From Onthovicinus sp900555545 (GTDB taxonomy: Bacteria; Bacillota; Clostridia; Oscillospirales; Acutalibacteraceae), in assembly GCA_949296915.1 (NCBI GenBank), contig CASFPX010000002.1:1-64000 (forward strand): a DNA stretch of 64,000 bases, in the 5' to 3' direction. Made by a program: the position numbers and the translations under genes. Below the pieces are notes generated by a model. The model made no database searches, had not been told where the DNA came from, and was given only the letters and a program-made list of their open reading frames with translations. Shown one piece after another: positions 24,928 through 33,686 of this stretch. Every line of letters starts with the position of its first letter. The stretch's first letter is position 1.

Positions 24928-26787
24928 TTAGTCCAGCTTTCTCCTGTGGACGCAATATACGGCTATTGCGCCCGCACCCAGAACACAGATAGACAGCGTG
25001 GTCAACATGTGATCTCCTGTGTCCGGCTGCCCTGAATCAGACGGTTCCACCGGAGCCGTGGAAGGCTCTTCCGAGTCTGTAGAGGGCTCCTCCGGATCTG
25101 TAGAGGGCTCCTCCGGGTCTGTGGAGGGTTCCTCCGGGTCTGTGGAGGGTTCCTCCGGATCTGTGGAGGGTTCCTCCGGGTCTGTGGAGGGTTCCTCCGG
25201 ATCTGTGGAGGGCTCCTCCGGGTCTGTGGAGGGTTCCTCCGGGTCTGTGGAGGGTTCCTCCGGATCTGTGGAGGGCTCCTCCGGATAATCCTTACCGGAA
25301 AGCATAGATGCAATCATCGGAATCAGTGTCACTTTATTGCCTTCGCGTTCTGCTGGAGTGGCCCCGATCATTGTTTTTGCAATGGCGGACCCGCCTGGAA
25401 TCAGCTGATCAACCACCCCAAGCACTGCATTGAAATTCTCCTCATCTACGATCAGATTTGGCCACAGGTAGTCAAGCACCGCCTTGAGCACATCGCCCGC
25501 ATCGGCCGGAGTTGCCATGGCGCCGAGCTTGTTCTCCAGATCCATCCCCGTGAGGGTGACGCCGAGCGGGACGTTCGTGCCGTCCGGACCCGGGAGGATC
25601 GGAACCTCGTTCAGGATGGTGTTGAGCACGCCCTCCAGGTTCAGGCGGTGCGTGCAGGTCTGCGGGATGGGGTTGGCCATATTGTCCGTGATCAGGGAGC
25701 CAAGCATATCATTGAGTCCCTGTGGATTCATGAACGTGGCAAAAATCAGCTGCATAAACTGGCTGTCCAGCCCTACGTTCAGAGCCGTCAGCAGTGTGGG
25801 CGCGAAATAGGCAAGCATGGGGGAGAGCCCCTGCATCGCCAGCGTGGGTTCAACACCCGAGAAACTGGTTCCCTCCGCCGGCATGGCAATCACATCATAC
25901 AGCAGATTGGGCACCTGGGAATCCGCCACCGGCTCCACCCAGTCCTCAGACAGGGCCGGAAGCTCGACGCCCTCGATCCCCAGCTCCGCGAGCAGGTTGG
26001 TGATCTTGGGATACACGGCGTTCAGGAATGTGCCGAGCACCTGCAGGTGCTCGTCCTGCGCGAGCAGCGGCAGCGCCCGCAGCAGCGTGCCCGCCGTATC
26101 GGCCCGGACCTCCGCCACCACATCACCGATAAAGTCCGTGACCGCCTCCGCCGTGACGAGGCCCTCGGCCGGCATGGCGATCTGCGCTTTCAGGCCCAGC
26201 CAGTCGGATGCAAAGGTGTTGATGGCCCCCCAGATCGTATTGATCGGTGTGAGATCTGTCAGACCAACCGCTTCCGAAGATACGAAGACGAACCATAAAT
26301 CATAAAACATCCGGAACCACTCGTTGAACTTCGCCCAGAAGCTCGCCTCATCCGTGACGCCGTAGTTGAGCGTGGTCAGGTACGGCACGCCGTTCTCATC
26401 GCGGGCGAAGACGTCCGCCACATCGTCCGGGATGGCGTCGAGCGCCGCGGCGTACGGACGGCCGACCATCTGCGTGATCGTTGACATACTCGCCTTGAGA
26501 TCGCTCGGAGTGCCGACATCCATCCCGAGCGGCGCAAGTCCCTGAAGCGAGGCGTCATACAGCAGGCCGATGGTATAGTTGGTATATACCGTCTTGTCGA
26601 TGACGTTGACCCAGAGCTCCGTCTCCAGAATGCCGTTGAGCCCGGTGACAATGTCATCCATCATCTCATGCGTGATCCCCGGCTCATACGTCGGTTCATA
26701 CGCCTCATCCTCCGCCGCTACAACGCCAGCCCCCAAACCGAGCACCAGGCTGACAGACAGCGCCAAGCTGATGATTCTTTTTTTCAT
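24928..26787 (-). CDS. Secreted, wall-anchored protein with novel ectodomain and EEPSTDP repeat stalk
   Basis: A 619-residue exported protein. The signal peptide MKKRIISLALSVSLVLGLG ends near GVVAAED. Residues about 25-505 form an acidic, largely helical-looking ectodomain that I do not recognise, with repeated short themes such as IAMPAEG and several LxxLL-like stretches. A stalk of about eleven EEPSTDP heptads follows, then a sorting-like end: QPDTGD, a hydrophobic helix and HRRKLD, close to the NPxTGD sortase-signal type. It lies upstream of, and on the same strand as, the 881-residue surface protein, with which it shares the stalk style. Function unknown; a surface adhesin or spacer is an inference. 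Confidence 0.82.
   Translation of the reverse strand: MKKRIISLALSVSLVLGLGAGVVAAEDEAYEPTYEPGITHEMMDDIVTGLNGILETELWVNVIDKTVYTNYTIGLLYDASLQGLAPLGMDVGTPSDLKASMSTITQMVGRPYAAALDAIPDDVADVFARDENGVPYLTTLNYGVTDEASFWAKFNEWFRMFYDLWFVFVSSEAVGLTDLTPINTIWGAINTFASDWLGLKAQIAMPAEGLVTAEAVTDFIGDVVAEVRADTAGTLLRALPLLAQDEHLQVLGTFLNAVYPKITNLLAELGIEGVELPALSEDWVEPVADSQVPNLLYDVIAMPAEGTSFSGVEPTLAMQGLSPMLAYFAPTLLTALNVGLDSQFMQLIFATFMNPQGLNDMLGSLITDNMANPIPQTCTHRLNLEGVLNTILNEVPILPGPDGTNVPLGVTLTGMDLENKLGAMATPADAGDVLKAVLDYLWPNLIVDEENFNAVLGVVDQLIPGGSAIAKTMIGATPAEREGNKVTLIPMIASMLSGKDYPEEPSTDPEEPSTDPEEPSTDPEEPSTDPEEPSTDPEEPSTDPEEPSTDPEEPSTDPEEPSTDPEEPSTDSEEPSTAPVEPSDSGQPDTGDHMLTTLSICVLGAGAIAVYCVHRRKLD
25068..25286 (-). repeat. 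21-bp tandem repeat encoding EEPSTDP
   Basis: About eleven head-to-tail 21-bp units, each reading EEPSTDP on the minus strand, differ mainly at GGG/GGA and TTC/CTC third positions. The period is a multiple of three, so copy-number change would lengthen or shorten the stalk without frameshift. Confidence 0.92.
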
Positions 26788-26939
26788 TTTTTCATCACCA
26801 TTCCTTTCAATTTAAATTTTACGCCGATTTTCTGCTGCTCCAATCCCTCCTTAAACGCTTTTTTAAATCAAACCTTCTGCACAGAATATTCGTTCATTTT
26901 TTATTAACTAAATTATAGTCTTTTTAAACAAAAAAATCA

Positions 26940-26990
26940 ACAAAAAAAAAAAAAAACGGCATTTTGCACAAATATAAATGCAAAACGCCA
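26940..26990 (-). terminator. Strong terminator with long T run after the GT2 gene
   Basis: Arms GGCGTTTTGCA and TGCAAAATGCC on the minus strand (26958-26968 / 26979-26989) are followed by about 15 consecutive T. It is the second of two tandem hairpins behind the glycosyltransferase gene. Confidence 0.9.
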
Positions 26991-26999
26991 TACAAGCTA

Positions 27000-27035
27000 C
27001 AAAATGGAGACGGATTTTGCTCCGCCTCCATTTCA
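27000..27035 (-). terminator. First of two tandem terminators after the GT2 gene
   Basis: A 13-bp stem (27002-27014 / 27021-27033, one G-U-type mismatch) with loop TTTTGC lies 23 bp past the stop codon; the minus-strand tail is TTGTAG. Confidence 0.7.
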
Positions 27036-27055
27036 ATTTGCTCAACGGACAGCCT

Positions 27056-28012
27056 TCACTGATCCGCTCTGTCCTCCTCACGAACGGACTGCCGGTACTG
27101 CGTCCGCTCGCTGATGATATACTTGGGGCGGCCCTTGACCTCCTCAAAAATCCGCGCGATATAGTGCCCGATAATCCCCAGGCTGACCATGATGACACCG
27201 CCGATGAAGAGCAGCAGCAAAATCACCGTGGTAAATCCCTCCGCCGACCGGCCCATACAAAAACGGATAAACGTCTGGAGGCCGACAATGATAAACCCGA
27301 GCAAACAGGCGACCCCCAGCCCCGTGACGATCTGGAGGGGCGCCGTTGTAAACGAGGTCACGTTGCGCACCGCATACCGGATCAGGCCGAGCAGCGACCA
27401 CTTGGACTCCCCGTGTGCGCGCTCCTGCACCTCAAACTCCACCTGGGTGGACCTGAAGCCAGCCCAAAACGTGAGCGCACGGAAAAAGGTGTTGCGCTCC
27501 GGTAAGCTGACCAGTACATCGACCACCTTGCGGTCGAGCAGCTTAAAATCCGAGGTTGCGTTGAGATCCACCTTCGTAAATTTACTCATCAGCTTGTAGA
27601 ATACCCCGGCGCTCATCCGGTAAAAGACGCTCTCCTTGCCGCGGGAGGCTTTGACCCCCTCCACGATATCGTACCCCTCCTGCCAGAGGCGGTACATCTG
27701 CGGGAGCACCTGCGGCGGGTGCTGCAAGTCGCAGTCGATCACGGCGCAGCAGTTCCCCTTTGCCTCATTCAGGCCGGCGAAGATGCAGGCCTCCTTGCCA
27801 AAGTTGCGGCTCAGCCGCACACCGCGCACCTGCGGATCCGCCTGCGCCGCTGCACACATACACTCATACGTGGCGTCCCGCGAGCCGTCGTCGACAAACA
27901 GGATCTCGTACGGGATCCCGTGCTCCCGCAGCACAGCCGCCACGACCTGCGCCGTATTCTGAATATTCTCCTCCTCGTTAAACGAGGGGATAATAACCGA
28001 TAAAAGATTCAT
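27056..28012 (-). CDS. GT2 glycosyltransferase, bactoprenol glycosyltransferase (GtrB/DPM1-like)
   Basis: A 318-residue membrane glycosyltransferase. The GT-A domain (residues 1-220) shows SVIIPSFNEEENI, ILFVDDGSRDATYE and the metal-binding CAVIDCDLQHPPQVLP. Two C-terminal membrane helices (about 232-255 and 265-290) and the RPKYIISER end are typical of proteins that load a sugar onto undecaprenyl phosphate. I set the start at 28012 because GGGAGG lies seven bases upstream; the longer frame lacks a site. Its usual partner, a GtrA flippase, is not adjacent, but one is encoded at 58.5 kb. Confidence 0.9.
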   Translation of the reverse strand: MNLLSVIIPSFNEEENIQNTAQVVAAVLREHGIPYEILFVDDGSRDATYECMCAAAQADPQVRGVRLSRNFGKEACIFAGLNEAKGNCCAVIDCDLQHPPQVLPQMYRLWQEGYDIVEGVKASRGKESVFYRMSAGVFYKLMSKFTKVDLNATSDFKLLDRKVVDVLVSLPERNTFFRALTFWAGFRSTQVEFEVQERAHGESKWSLLGLIRYAVRNVTSFTTAPLQIVTGLGVACLLGFIIVGLQTFIRFCMGRSAEGFTTVILLLLFIGGVIMVSLGIIGHYIARIFEEVKGRPKYIISERTQYRQSVREEDRADQ

Positions 28013-28153
28013 CCCAAGGCCTCCCGCGGCCCAGACGTGCGAGCCGCAAAAAATCATTTTTATTCTATCAAAATTTCACGGCTAAATCAATGACTTCCGG
28101 CCGCTTTTATGATAAAATAGGGGAAGTATCATTTTCCCAGGAGGGTTTTACCG

Positions 28154-28999
28154 ATGAAAACTGGACTCGTATTGGAGGGCGGCGGGCAGCGCGGCATCTA
28201 TACCGTCGGTGTTTTGGACTGCTTTGCCGACCACGGGATCACCTTTGACTACTGCGTCGGCGTATCGGCCGGTGCGGCGAACGCCGTCTCCTATCTCTCA
28301 AACCAGCGGGGACGCAATATTCGGATCAACACTGGCTACGCCCGTGACAGGCGCTACCTGAGCCTGTACAACCTTGTCAGGAACAAGTCCCTCTTTGGGA
28401 TGGACTTCATCTTTGACGAATTGCCAAACCATCTGGATCCCTTTGATTATGAGGCATTCTTCCATTGCCCGACGCAGATGGAGGCCGGTGTGACCAACCT
28501 GGAAACAGCGCAGGAGGAATTCTTTGACAAGGAGAGCATGCGGGAACACTACTCAGACGTGCTCAAGGCCTCCGCCTCCATGCCGCTCTTCTCCCCCAAA
28601 GTGATGATCGGCGGCAAAGCGTATTATGACGGTGGGACAGCCGACCCGATCCCCTTCCAGCGCGCGATGGACCAGGGCTGCGACCGGCTGGTCGTGGTAC
28701 TCACCCGGGACCGGGCGTACATCGAGCAGCCCACCCGCGGCTGGCTGATTTACTCCAAGGTATTCAAGGCGTATCAGCCGATGGTTCGCCTGCTCGACAC
28801 GCGCCACCACATCTACAACGAGGAGCGGCGGCGGCTCTTCGCGTTGGAACAGGCGGGCGGCGCTATTGTGATCGCCCCCTCCCGCCCGCTCGAGATCAGC
28901 ACGTTTGAATCGCGGAAGGGAAAGCTGCTCAAAACTTGGGAACTCGGGTACATCGACGCCGCGGCGCAGCTGGAAAAAATCAAACTGGCGCTCAAATGA
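28154..28999 (+). CDS. Patatin-like phospholipase family protein
   Basis: A 281-residue acyl hydrolase of the YjjU type. The oxyanion loop LEGGGQRGIYTVGVLD opens the protein, the catalytic Ser is in GVSAGAANAV (about residue 40), and the catalytic Asp is in YYDGGTADPIP (about 160). There is no signal peptide, so it acts in the cytoplasm or at the inner membrane face; the lipid substrate is unknown. GGAGGG precedes the ATG. It is flanked by a terminator downstream and stands alone. Confidence 0.9.
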   Translation: MKTGLVLEGGGQRGIYTVGVLDCFADHGITFDYCVGVSAGAANAVSYLSNQRGRNIRINTGYARDRRYLSLYNLVRNKSLFGMDFIFDELPNHLDPFDYEAFFHCPTQMEAGVTNLETAQEEFFDKESMREHYSDVLKASASMPLFSPKVMIGGKAYYDGGTADPIPFQRAMDQGCDRLVVVLTRDRAYIEQPTRGWLIYSKVFKAYQPMVRLLDTRHHIYNEERRRLFALEQAGGAIVIAPSRPLEISTFESRKGKLLKTWELGYIDAAAQLEKIKLALK

Positions 29000-29007
29000 G
29001 CGTAAAG

Positions 29008-29050
29008 CAGGGCGCGTTGCAGGTGTTTATTCTGCAGCGCGCCCACTTTG
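29008..29050 (+). terminator. Terminator after the patatin-like gene
   Basis: A 13-bp stem (29010-29022 / 29032-29044, one wobble pair) ends in ACTTTGTTAT. It separates the patatin-like gene from the convergent tspO gene. Confidence 0.75.
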
Positions 29051-29080
29051 TTATATTCCGTAGCTGATCACCGTCAATCA

Positions 29081-29611
29081 TCACCGGTTGAGCAGGTAGA
29101 CGCCCATGGTCAAATATCCGGCAAACACTGTCCACAGCACATAGGGCAGCATCAGCCAGCAGGCGATTTTATCCACCCGGTAATAGAGCACCTGGAGGGC
29201 GATGAGCACCGCCAACAGGATCAACAGCCATACAAAGGCAAACAGGTAGCGATCCGAGTTAAAAAAAATCTGCGGCCAGATGGCGTTCATGGCCAGCTGC
29301 AGCGTATAGAGAAACACGAGGTACCGCACCCATGACTGCTCCCCGCTCTGCTTGAGCGCGCGATGGGTACGGAACGCCGCCAGTGCCATGAGCACATAGA
29401 GCACCGTCCACACGATCGGGAAAACCAAGGGCGGCGGTGAGAGCGGCGGCCGGTTGAGCGCCATATAGGAGGACTGCGCATCCCGGATCAAAAATCCCGA
29501 GAGCATCCCCACCGCCAGTGTCGCGATCAAATAGATGGCCAACAGCCCGTATTCCTTGGGGCGGCCCTGAGCTTTTCCACGGTCCGAATAAGAAAACGTC
29601 CTGATTTCCAT
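29081..29611 (-). CDS. TspO/MBR family membrane protein
   Basis: A 176-residue protein with five predicted membrane helices, the TspO (translocator/peripheral benzodiazepine receptor) layout. The motif-bearing region LNRPPLSPPPLVFPIVWTVL matches the family's conserved W-P-P-x-x-x-P-W-x-x-LY segment. AMNAIWPQIFF and ALQVLYYR complete it. Members bind tetrapyrroles or sterols; the bacterial role is debated. Start at 29611 was chosen for GGAGGTG six bases upstream. Confidence 0.9.
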   Translation of the reverse strand: MEIRTFSYSDRGKAQGRPKEYGLLAIYLIATLAVGMLSGFLIRDAQSSYMALNRPPLSPPPLVFPIVWTVLYVLMALAAFRTHRALKQSGEQSWVRYLVFLYTLQLAMNAIWPQIFFNSDRYLFAFVWLLILLAVLIALQVLYYRVDKIACWLMLPYVLWTVFAGYLTMGVYLLNR

Positions 29612-29742
29612 TCCCAACACCTCCAAAGACAGCAATATTATGCCCCTGTTATAGAGATATACGCATGAACGATTGAAAAAGAACCGCTGATCTGGTATGA
29701 TTCTATTGTTAAATTAGATCGAACAAAGAGGGGTTTTGTCAT

Positions 29743-31005
29743 ATGAGGTCATGGAAAAGAATATCATCCCTTTTCATTGCTATACTCTTCCTGCTGGCGG
29801 GGGGATGCGCTGGAACACTGGAGGGGGAAACCACAACCGAAACGGATTCCACCATCGCCGGCTCCTTGCCCGAATCAACGCAAGAGGTATCTACCGAGCC
29901 GGAATCCGTCACCGCCGTAACGACGGAGCCTGCGACACAGGAGCCGGAACCCATCGCCTATCCAGCGCCCACACAGGGAGAGATTGCGCGCATCCAGGCG
30001 GCGATCGCTGCCGAAAGGGCGCTGTACGGTTCAGATGAGGCCGTGCTCACCTTCGCCGGGGACTGTACGCTGGCCACCTTCCCGGAATGCCCGGAGCACC
30101 TGAACTTTAACAGCGTTTACCGGGCATCCGGCAGCCTGACTTATCCGTTCGACTACGCCAAATACTGGTTCCAGAACGACGATTACACCATCGTGAACCT
30201 GGAGAATGCCTTTACCACCGCCACCGAGGCCGAGGTCAAGGAGTGGCGGTTCAAGGGGGATCCCTCCTATGCAGGGATGCTCTCCCCGTCGGGGATCGAG
30301 GGCGTCACCCTGGAGAACAACCACGCCAGGGATTACTTTGAGGTCGGGTTTCAGGATACACAGAACGCCCTGAAGCAACACGGTATTGCCTACGCTTATG
30401 ACGGGGTTCCCCTGCGCTTTACGGTCAAGGGGATCGACTTTGTCCTGCTCAACTACGACTGCCGCACCTGGCGGCAGGAGCGCATCGGCGATCAGCTGAT
30501 CGCCCAGTACTGCGCCGACATCCAAAAGGTCAAGACCGAGACGAATATTGTTCTGGTCTCCATGCACTGGGGGGTGGAGTACTATAACAACCCCGAGCCG
30601 TATCAGAAGGACTATGCCCGCCGGATGATCGATGCGGGGGCCGATCTGATCGTCGGGGCCCATCCACACCAGCTCCAGGGGATTGAGCAGTATAACGGAA
30701 AGTACATCGTATACTCCCTGGGAAATTTCGCCTTTGGCGGTAACGAGAACGCCGTGAAGGCAGCGCGTGATACGATGATCGTCCGCCCGCGGTTCAAAAA
30801 GGATTCGGCGGGCAAGCCCTATTGCAGCGGGATGACGGTTGTCCCGTTTGCGGAGAGCTCCGCCCCGGACGCCAGCGTCAACAACTACCGGCCCATCCCG
30901 CTCTACGGGGAGGACGCCGCTCGGGTAAAACAGACGCTCATCTCCCGCTCCGCCCCGCTGCCCAACGGCATTAGCGATCCCGCCTGTGCAGGCGTAGACT
31001 TTTAG
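29743..31005 (+). CDS. CapA family lipoprotein, metallophosphatase-like
   Basis: A 420-residue exported protein with a lipoprotein signal peptide (lipobox LAGG-C, Cys 22) and a Thr/Glu-rich linker up to about residue 80. The CapA-type domain follows, with FAGDCTLATF, VNLENAFT, ENNHARDYFEVGF, SMHWGVEYYNNP and VGAHPHQLQG, the metal-ligand pattern of the PGA_cap family. The founding member takes part in poly-gamma-glutamate capsule export, but capB/capC-like genes are absent here, so the substrate is open. It is followed 58 bp later by the UvrA2-like gene. Confidence 0.88.
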   Translation: MRSWKRISSLFIAILFLLAGGCAGTLEGETTTETDSTIAGSLPESTQEVSTEPESVTAVTTEPATQEPEPIAYPAPTQGEIARIQAAIAAERALYGSDEAVLTFAGDCTLATFPECPEHLNFNSVYRASGSLTYPFDYAKYWFQNDDYTIVNLENAFTTATEAEVKEWRFKGDPSYAGMLSPSGIEGVTLENNHARDYFEVGFQDTQNALKQHGIAYAYDGVPLRFTVKGIDFVLLNYDCRTWRQERIGDQLIAQYCADIQKVKTETNIVLVSMHWGVEYYNNPEPYQKDYARRMIDAGADLIVGAHPHQLQGIEQYNGKYIVYSLGNFAFGGNENAVKAARDTMIVRPRFKKDSAGKPYCSGMTVVPFAESSAPDASVNNYRPIPLYGEDAARVKQTLISRSAPLPNGISDPACAGVDF

Positions 31006-31063
31006 TGCAGTATTCACTCTTTGCATGTAACCCCTATATCCACCCACCAAGCGAGGCAAAATT

Positions 31064-33541
31064 ATGATTGATAAAATGTGTATCCGGGGTGCAAAAGTCC
31101 ACAATTTAAAAAATATCGACGTGGATATCCCCTTAAATCAAATCGTCGGTATTGCCGGCGTCTCCGGCTCCGGAAAGTCCTCCTTAGCTCTTGGTGTGCT
31201 GTACGCGGAGGGCTCGCGGCGGTATTTGGACGCCCTTTCCACCTATACGCGCCGGCGAATGACACAGGCTTCCAAGGCCGCAGTGGACGAGGTGCTGTAC
31301 GTCCCTGCAGCACTTGCGCTGCATCAGCGCCCCGCCGTTCCGGGTATCCGAAGCACCTTTGGAACCGGTACAGAATTGCTCAACAGCCTGCGCCTGATGT
31401 ATTCGCGCCTCGCAAACCACCGCTGCCCCAACGGCCACAATCTGCCCCCCTCGCTGGCCGTAGCGGCAGGAAAAGATCTGGTCTGCCCCGAGTGCGGCAT
31501 CCATTTTTACGCCCCATCCGCCGAGGAACTCGCTTTCAATTCACAGGGCGCCTGCCCAAAATGCAACGGAACAGGCAGTGTGCGCACCGTCGATATTGAT
31601 TCGCTTGTGCCGGATGATTCGCTCACCATTGACGACGGGGCAGTCGCGCCATGGAACAGCCTGATGTGGTCGCTGATGACCGATGTCTGCCGGGAAATGG
31701 GCGTACGTACGGATGTCCCTTTCCGAGAGCTGAGCGAGCGTGAGAAGGAGATCGTCTATCACGGTCCGGCCGTTAAAAAGCACATCCTCTACAAGGCCAA
31801 AAGCTCTAATCAGGCGGCGGAACTGGATTTCACCTACTTTAACGCCATCTACACTGTGGAAAACGCCCTATCAAAAGTGAAGGACGAAAAAGGTATGAAA
31901 CGGGTTGAAAAGTTCCTGAAGGAGGAGATTTGTCCGTTGTGCGGCGGGACGCGCCTCTCCGAAACAGCACGCCAGCCAAAGCTGCGGGGCATCTCTCTTG
32001 ACAAGGCTTGCGCCATGACGCTCGACCAGCTGATTGATTGGGTGCAGGGCGTTCCACAGACTTTGCCTGCGGAGATGCAACCGATGGCACAAAGCATCTG
32101 CGAATCCTTTGTGGGCTCCGCCAGGCGGTTGATCGATCTGGGGCTCGGATATCTGTCTCTGGATCGCTCCTCCGCCACGCTCTCCACAGGGGAACGCCAG
32201 CGTATGCAGCTCGCCCGTGCTGTTCGCAACCGAACAACCGGTGTCCTATACGTATTGGATGAGCCGTCCATCGGACTGCACCCCTCCAATATTGCCGGGC
32301 TGACGGGCGTCATGCACGATCTCGTAGCCGATGGGAACTCGGTAATCCTGGTTGATCATGACACCCAGATCCTGAAAGAGGCGGACTGGGTGATTGAAAT
32401 GGGACCGCAGGCGGGCGCAAAGGGCGGATATATCATCGCCCAGGGAACAGTAGAGACTATTAAGAAGGATCCTTCATCGCAGATCGGGCGTTTTTTATCA
32501 GGACAGGCTCACTTGTATCGGAGGCGTTGTACCGCCTCCGATACAATGTTTGAAAATGGTATGTTACACCTGGCCACCTCACAGCTGCACACTGTAAAAC
32601 CACTGGAGGTCAATATTCCAAAAGGACGGCTGACCGTCGTGACCGGCGTCTCCGGATCGGGCAAGACAACCCTGATTTTGGAGAGCCTGATTCCCGCCCT
32701 GCACGCGCACATCGACGGCACCAAAATGCCGGAGCACATCCGCGCAGTACAGGCAGAAGGTATCCGGCACGTCAAGCTGATTGACGCCACGCCGATCGGC
32801 ATCAATGTGCGTTCAACTGTGGCAACCTACGCCGGCGTTCACGACGAATTGCGCAAGCTGTATGCAAAATCTGCTATCTCGAAGGAAAAGGGACTCAAAG
32901 CGGGCGACTTTTCCTACAATACTGGCAGTCTTCGTTGCCCAGGCTGCGACGGTACGGGAATCATCAGCCTGGACGTTCAGTTTTTGCCAGATGTCACGAT
33001 TCCATGCCCGGACTGCCGCGGCTCACGGTACGCACGGGCTGCCTACCAAATCCGCCTGACGAACGGAACCGGTAATTCCTGTTCCCTGCCGGAGCTCATG
33101 GAGATGGATGTAGATGATGCCCTTGTTTTTTGCAGTGAGATGAAAAATGTCTTTCCGAAATTAAAAATTTTACAACAACTCGGCCTCGGATATCTAACGC
33201 TCGGCGAAGAAACCCCAGGTCTCTCGGGGGGAGAGGCGCAGCGATTAAAGCTCGCCAGCGAGATTGGAAAGACGCAGACGGATTCCATCTTCGTCTTTGA
33301 CGAGCCCAGCATTGGCCTGCATCCGCTGGATGTCCAAGTATTATTGCAGGTTTTCCAAACTTTGATCGATCATGGCGCGACGGTCCTCGTCATTGAACAC
33401 GATTTGGATATCATCCGCAATGCGGACTATATCATCGATATGGGTCCCGGCGGTGGAGATGCGGGCGGGCGGATTGTCGCCGAGGGAACGCCGCAGGAAA
33501 TCGCTCAAAACCCGAATAGCATTACGGGGAACTATCTATAA
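31064..33541 (+). CDS. UvrA2-like ABC ATPase
   Basis: An 825-residue twin-ABC protein shorter than canonical UvrA (about 940). First cassette: Walker A GVSGSGKSSLAL, signature LSTGERQRMQLA, Walker B VLDEPSIGLHP. Second: GVSGSGKTTLIL, LSGGEAQRLKLA, VFDEPSIGLHP. Zinc-binding pairs are seen at CPECG...CPKCNGTG, CPLCGG and CPGCDGTG...CPDCRG. The N-terminal cassette lacks the full insert that binds UvrB in UvrA. UvrA2 proteins are linked to DNA-damage or DNA-binding drug tolerance. No uvrB or transporter gene is adjacent. The reading is confident at family level, not at function. Confidence 0.88.
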   Translation: MIDKMCIRGAKVHNLKNIDVDIPLNQIVGIAGVSGSGKSSLALGVLYAEGSRRYLDALSTYTRRRMTQASKAAVDEVLYVPAALALHQRPAVPGIRSTFGTGTELLNSLRLMYSRLANHRCPNGHNLPPSLAVAAGKDLVCPECGIHFYAPSAEELAFNSQGACPKCNGTGSVRTVDIDSLVPDDSLTIDDGAVAPWNSLMWSLMTDVCREMGVRTDVPFRELSEREKEIVYHGPAVKKHILYKAKSSNQAAELDFTYFNAIYTVENALSKVKDEKGMKRVEKFLKEEICPLCGGTRLSETARQPKLRGISLDKACAMTLDQLIDWVQGVPQTLPAEMQPMAQSICESFVGSARRLIDLGLGYLSLDRSSATLSTGERQRMQLARAVRNRTTGVLYVLDEPSIGLHPSNIAGLTGVMHDLVADGNSVILVDHDTQILKEADWVIEMGPQAGAKGGYIIAQGTVETIKKDPSSQIGRFLSGQAHLYRRRCTASDTMFENGMLHLATSQLHTVKPLEVNIPKGRLTVVTGVSGSGKTTLILESLIPALHAHIDGTKMPEHIRAVQAEGIRHVKLIDATPIGINVRSTVATYAGVHDELRKLYAKSAISKEKGLKAGDFSYNTGSLRCPGCDGTGIISLDVQFLPDVTIPCPDCRGSRYARAAYQIRLTNGTGNSCSLPELMEMDVDDALVFCSEMKNVFPKLKILQQLGLGYLTLGEETPGLSGGEAQRLKLASEIGKTQTDSIFVFDEPSIGLHPLDVQVLLQVFQTLIDHGATVLVIEHDLDIIRNADYIIDMGPGGGDAGGRIVAEGTPQEIAQNPNSITGNYL

Positions 33542-33629
33542 AATGTAAAACCTTCCTTTCCCAATGCTATGGGTATCTCAGATGGAGCGGACCAAGCTCC
33601 TTATTCATCACTTTTTAAGTTTATCAATA

Positions 33630-33674
33630 ATAAAAGGTCTGTTCTGGATCGATTGCCAAAACAGACCTTTTTGC
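33630..33674. terminator. Bidirectional terminator between UvrA2-like and M23 genes
   Basis: A 12-bp stem (33632-33643 / 33659-33670), A-rich on its left edge and T-rich on its right, lies between convergent genes and can serve both. Confidence 0.85.
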
Positions 33675-33686
33675 TGGTTTTATTGA

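Noticed and set aside
25068..25286. CRISPR-like array
   Set aside because: The units are contiguous with no spacers and encode protein repeats, so this is a coding tandem repeat.
25019..25288. Plus-strand frame of SVEGSSG repeats
   Set aside because: It is simply the reverse reading of the EEPSTDP array and lacks any start context.
30031..31104. 357-residue minus-strand open frame
   Set aside because: Antisense to the CapA-type lipoprotein gene, whose motifs are complete; the shadow has none.
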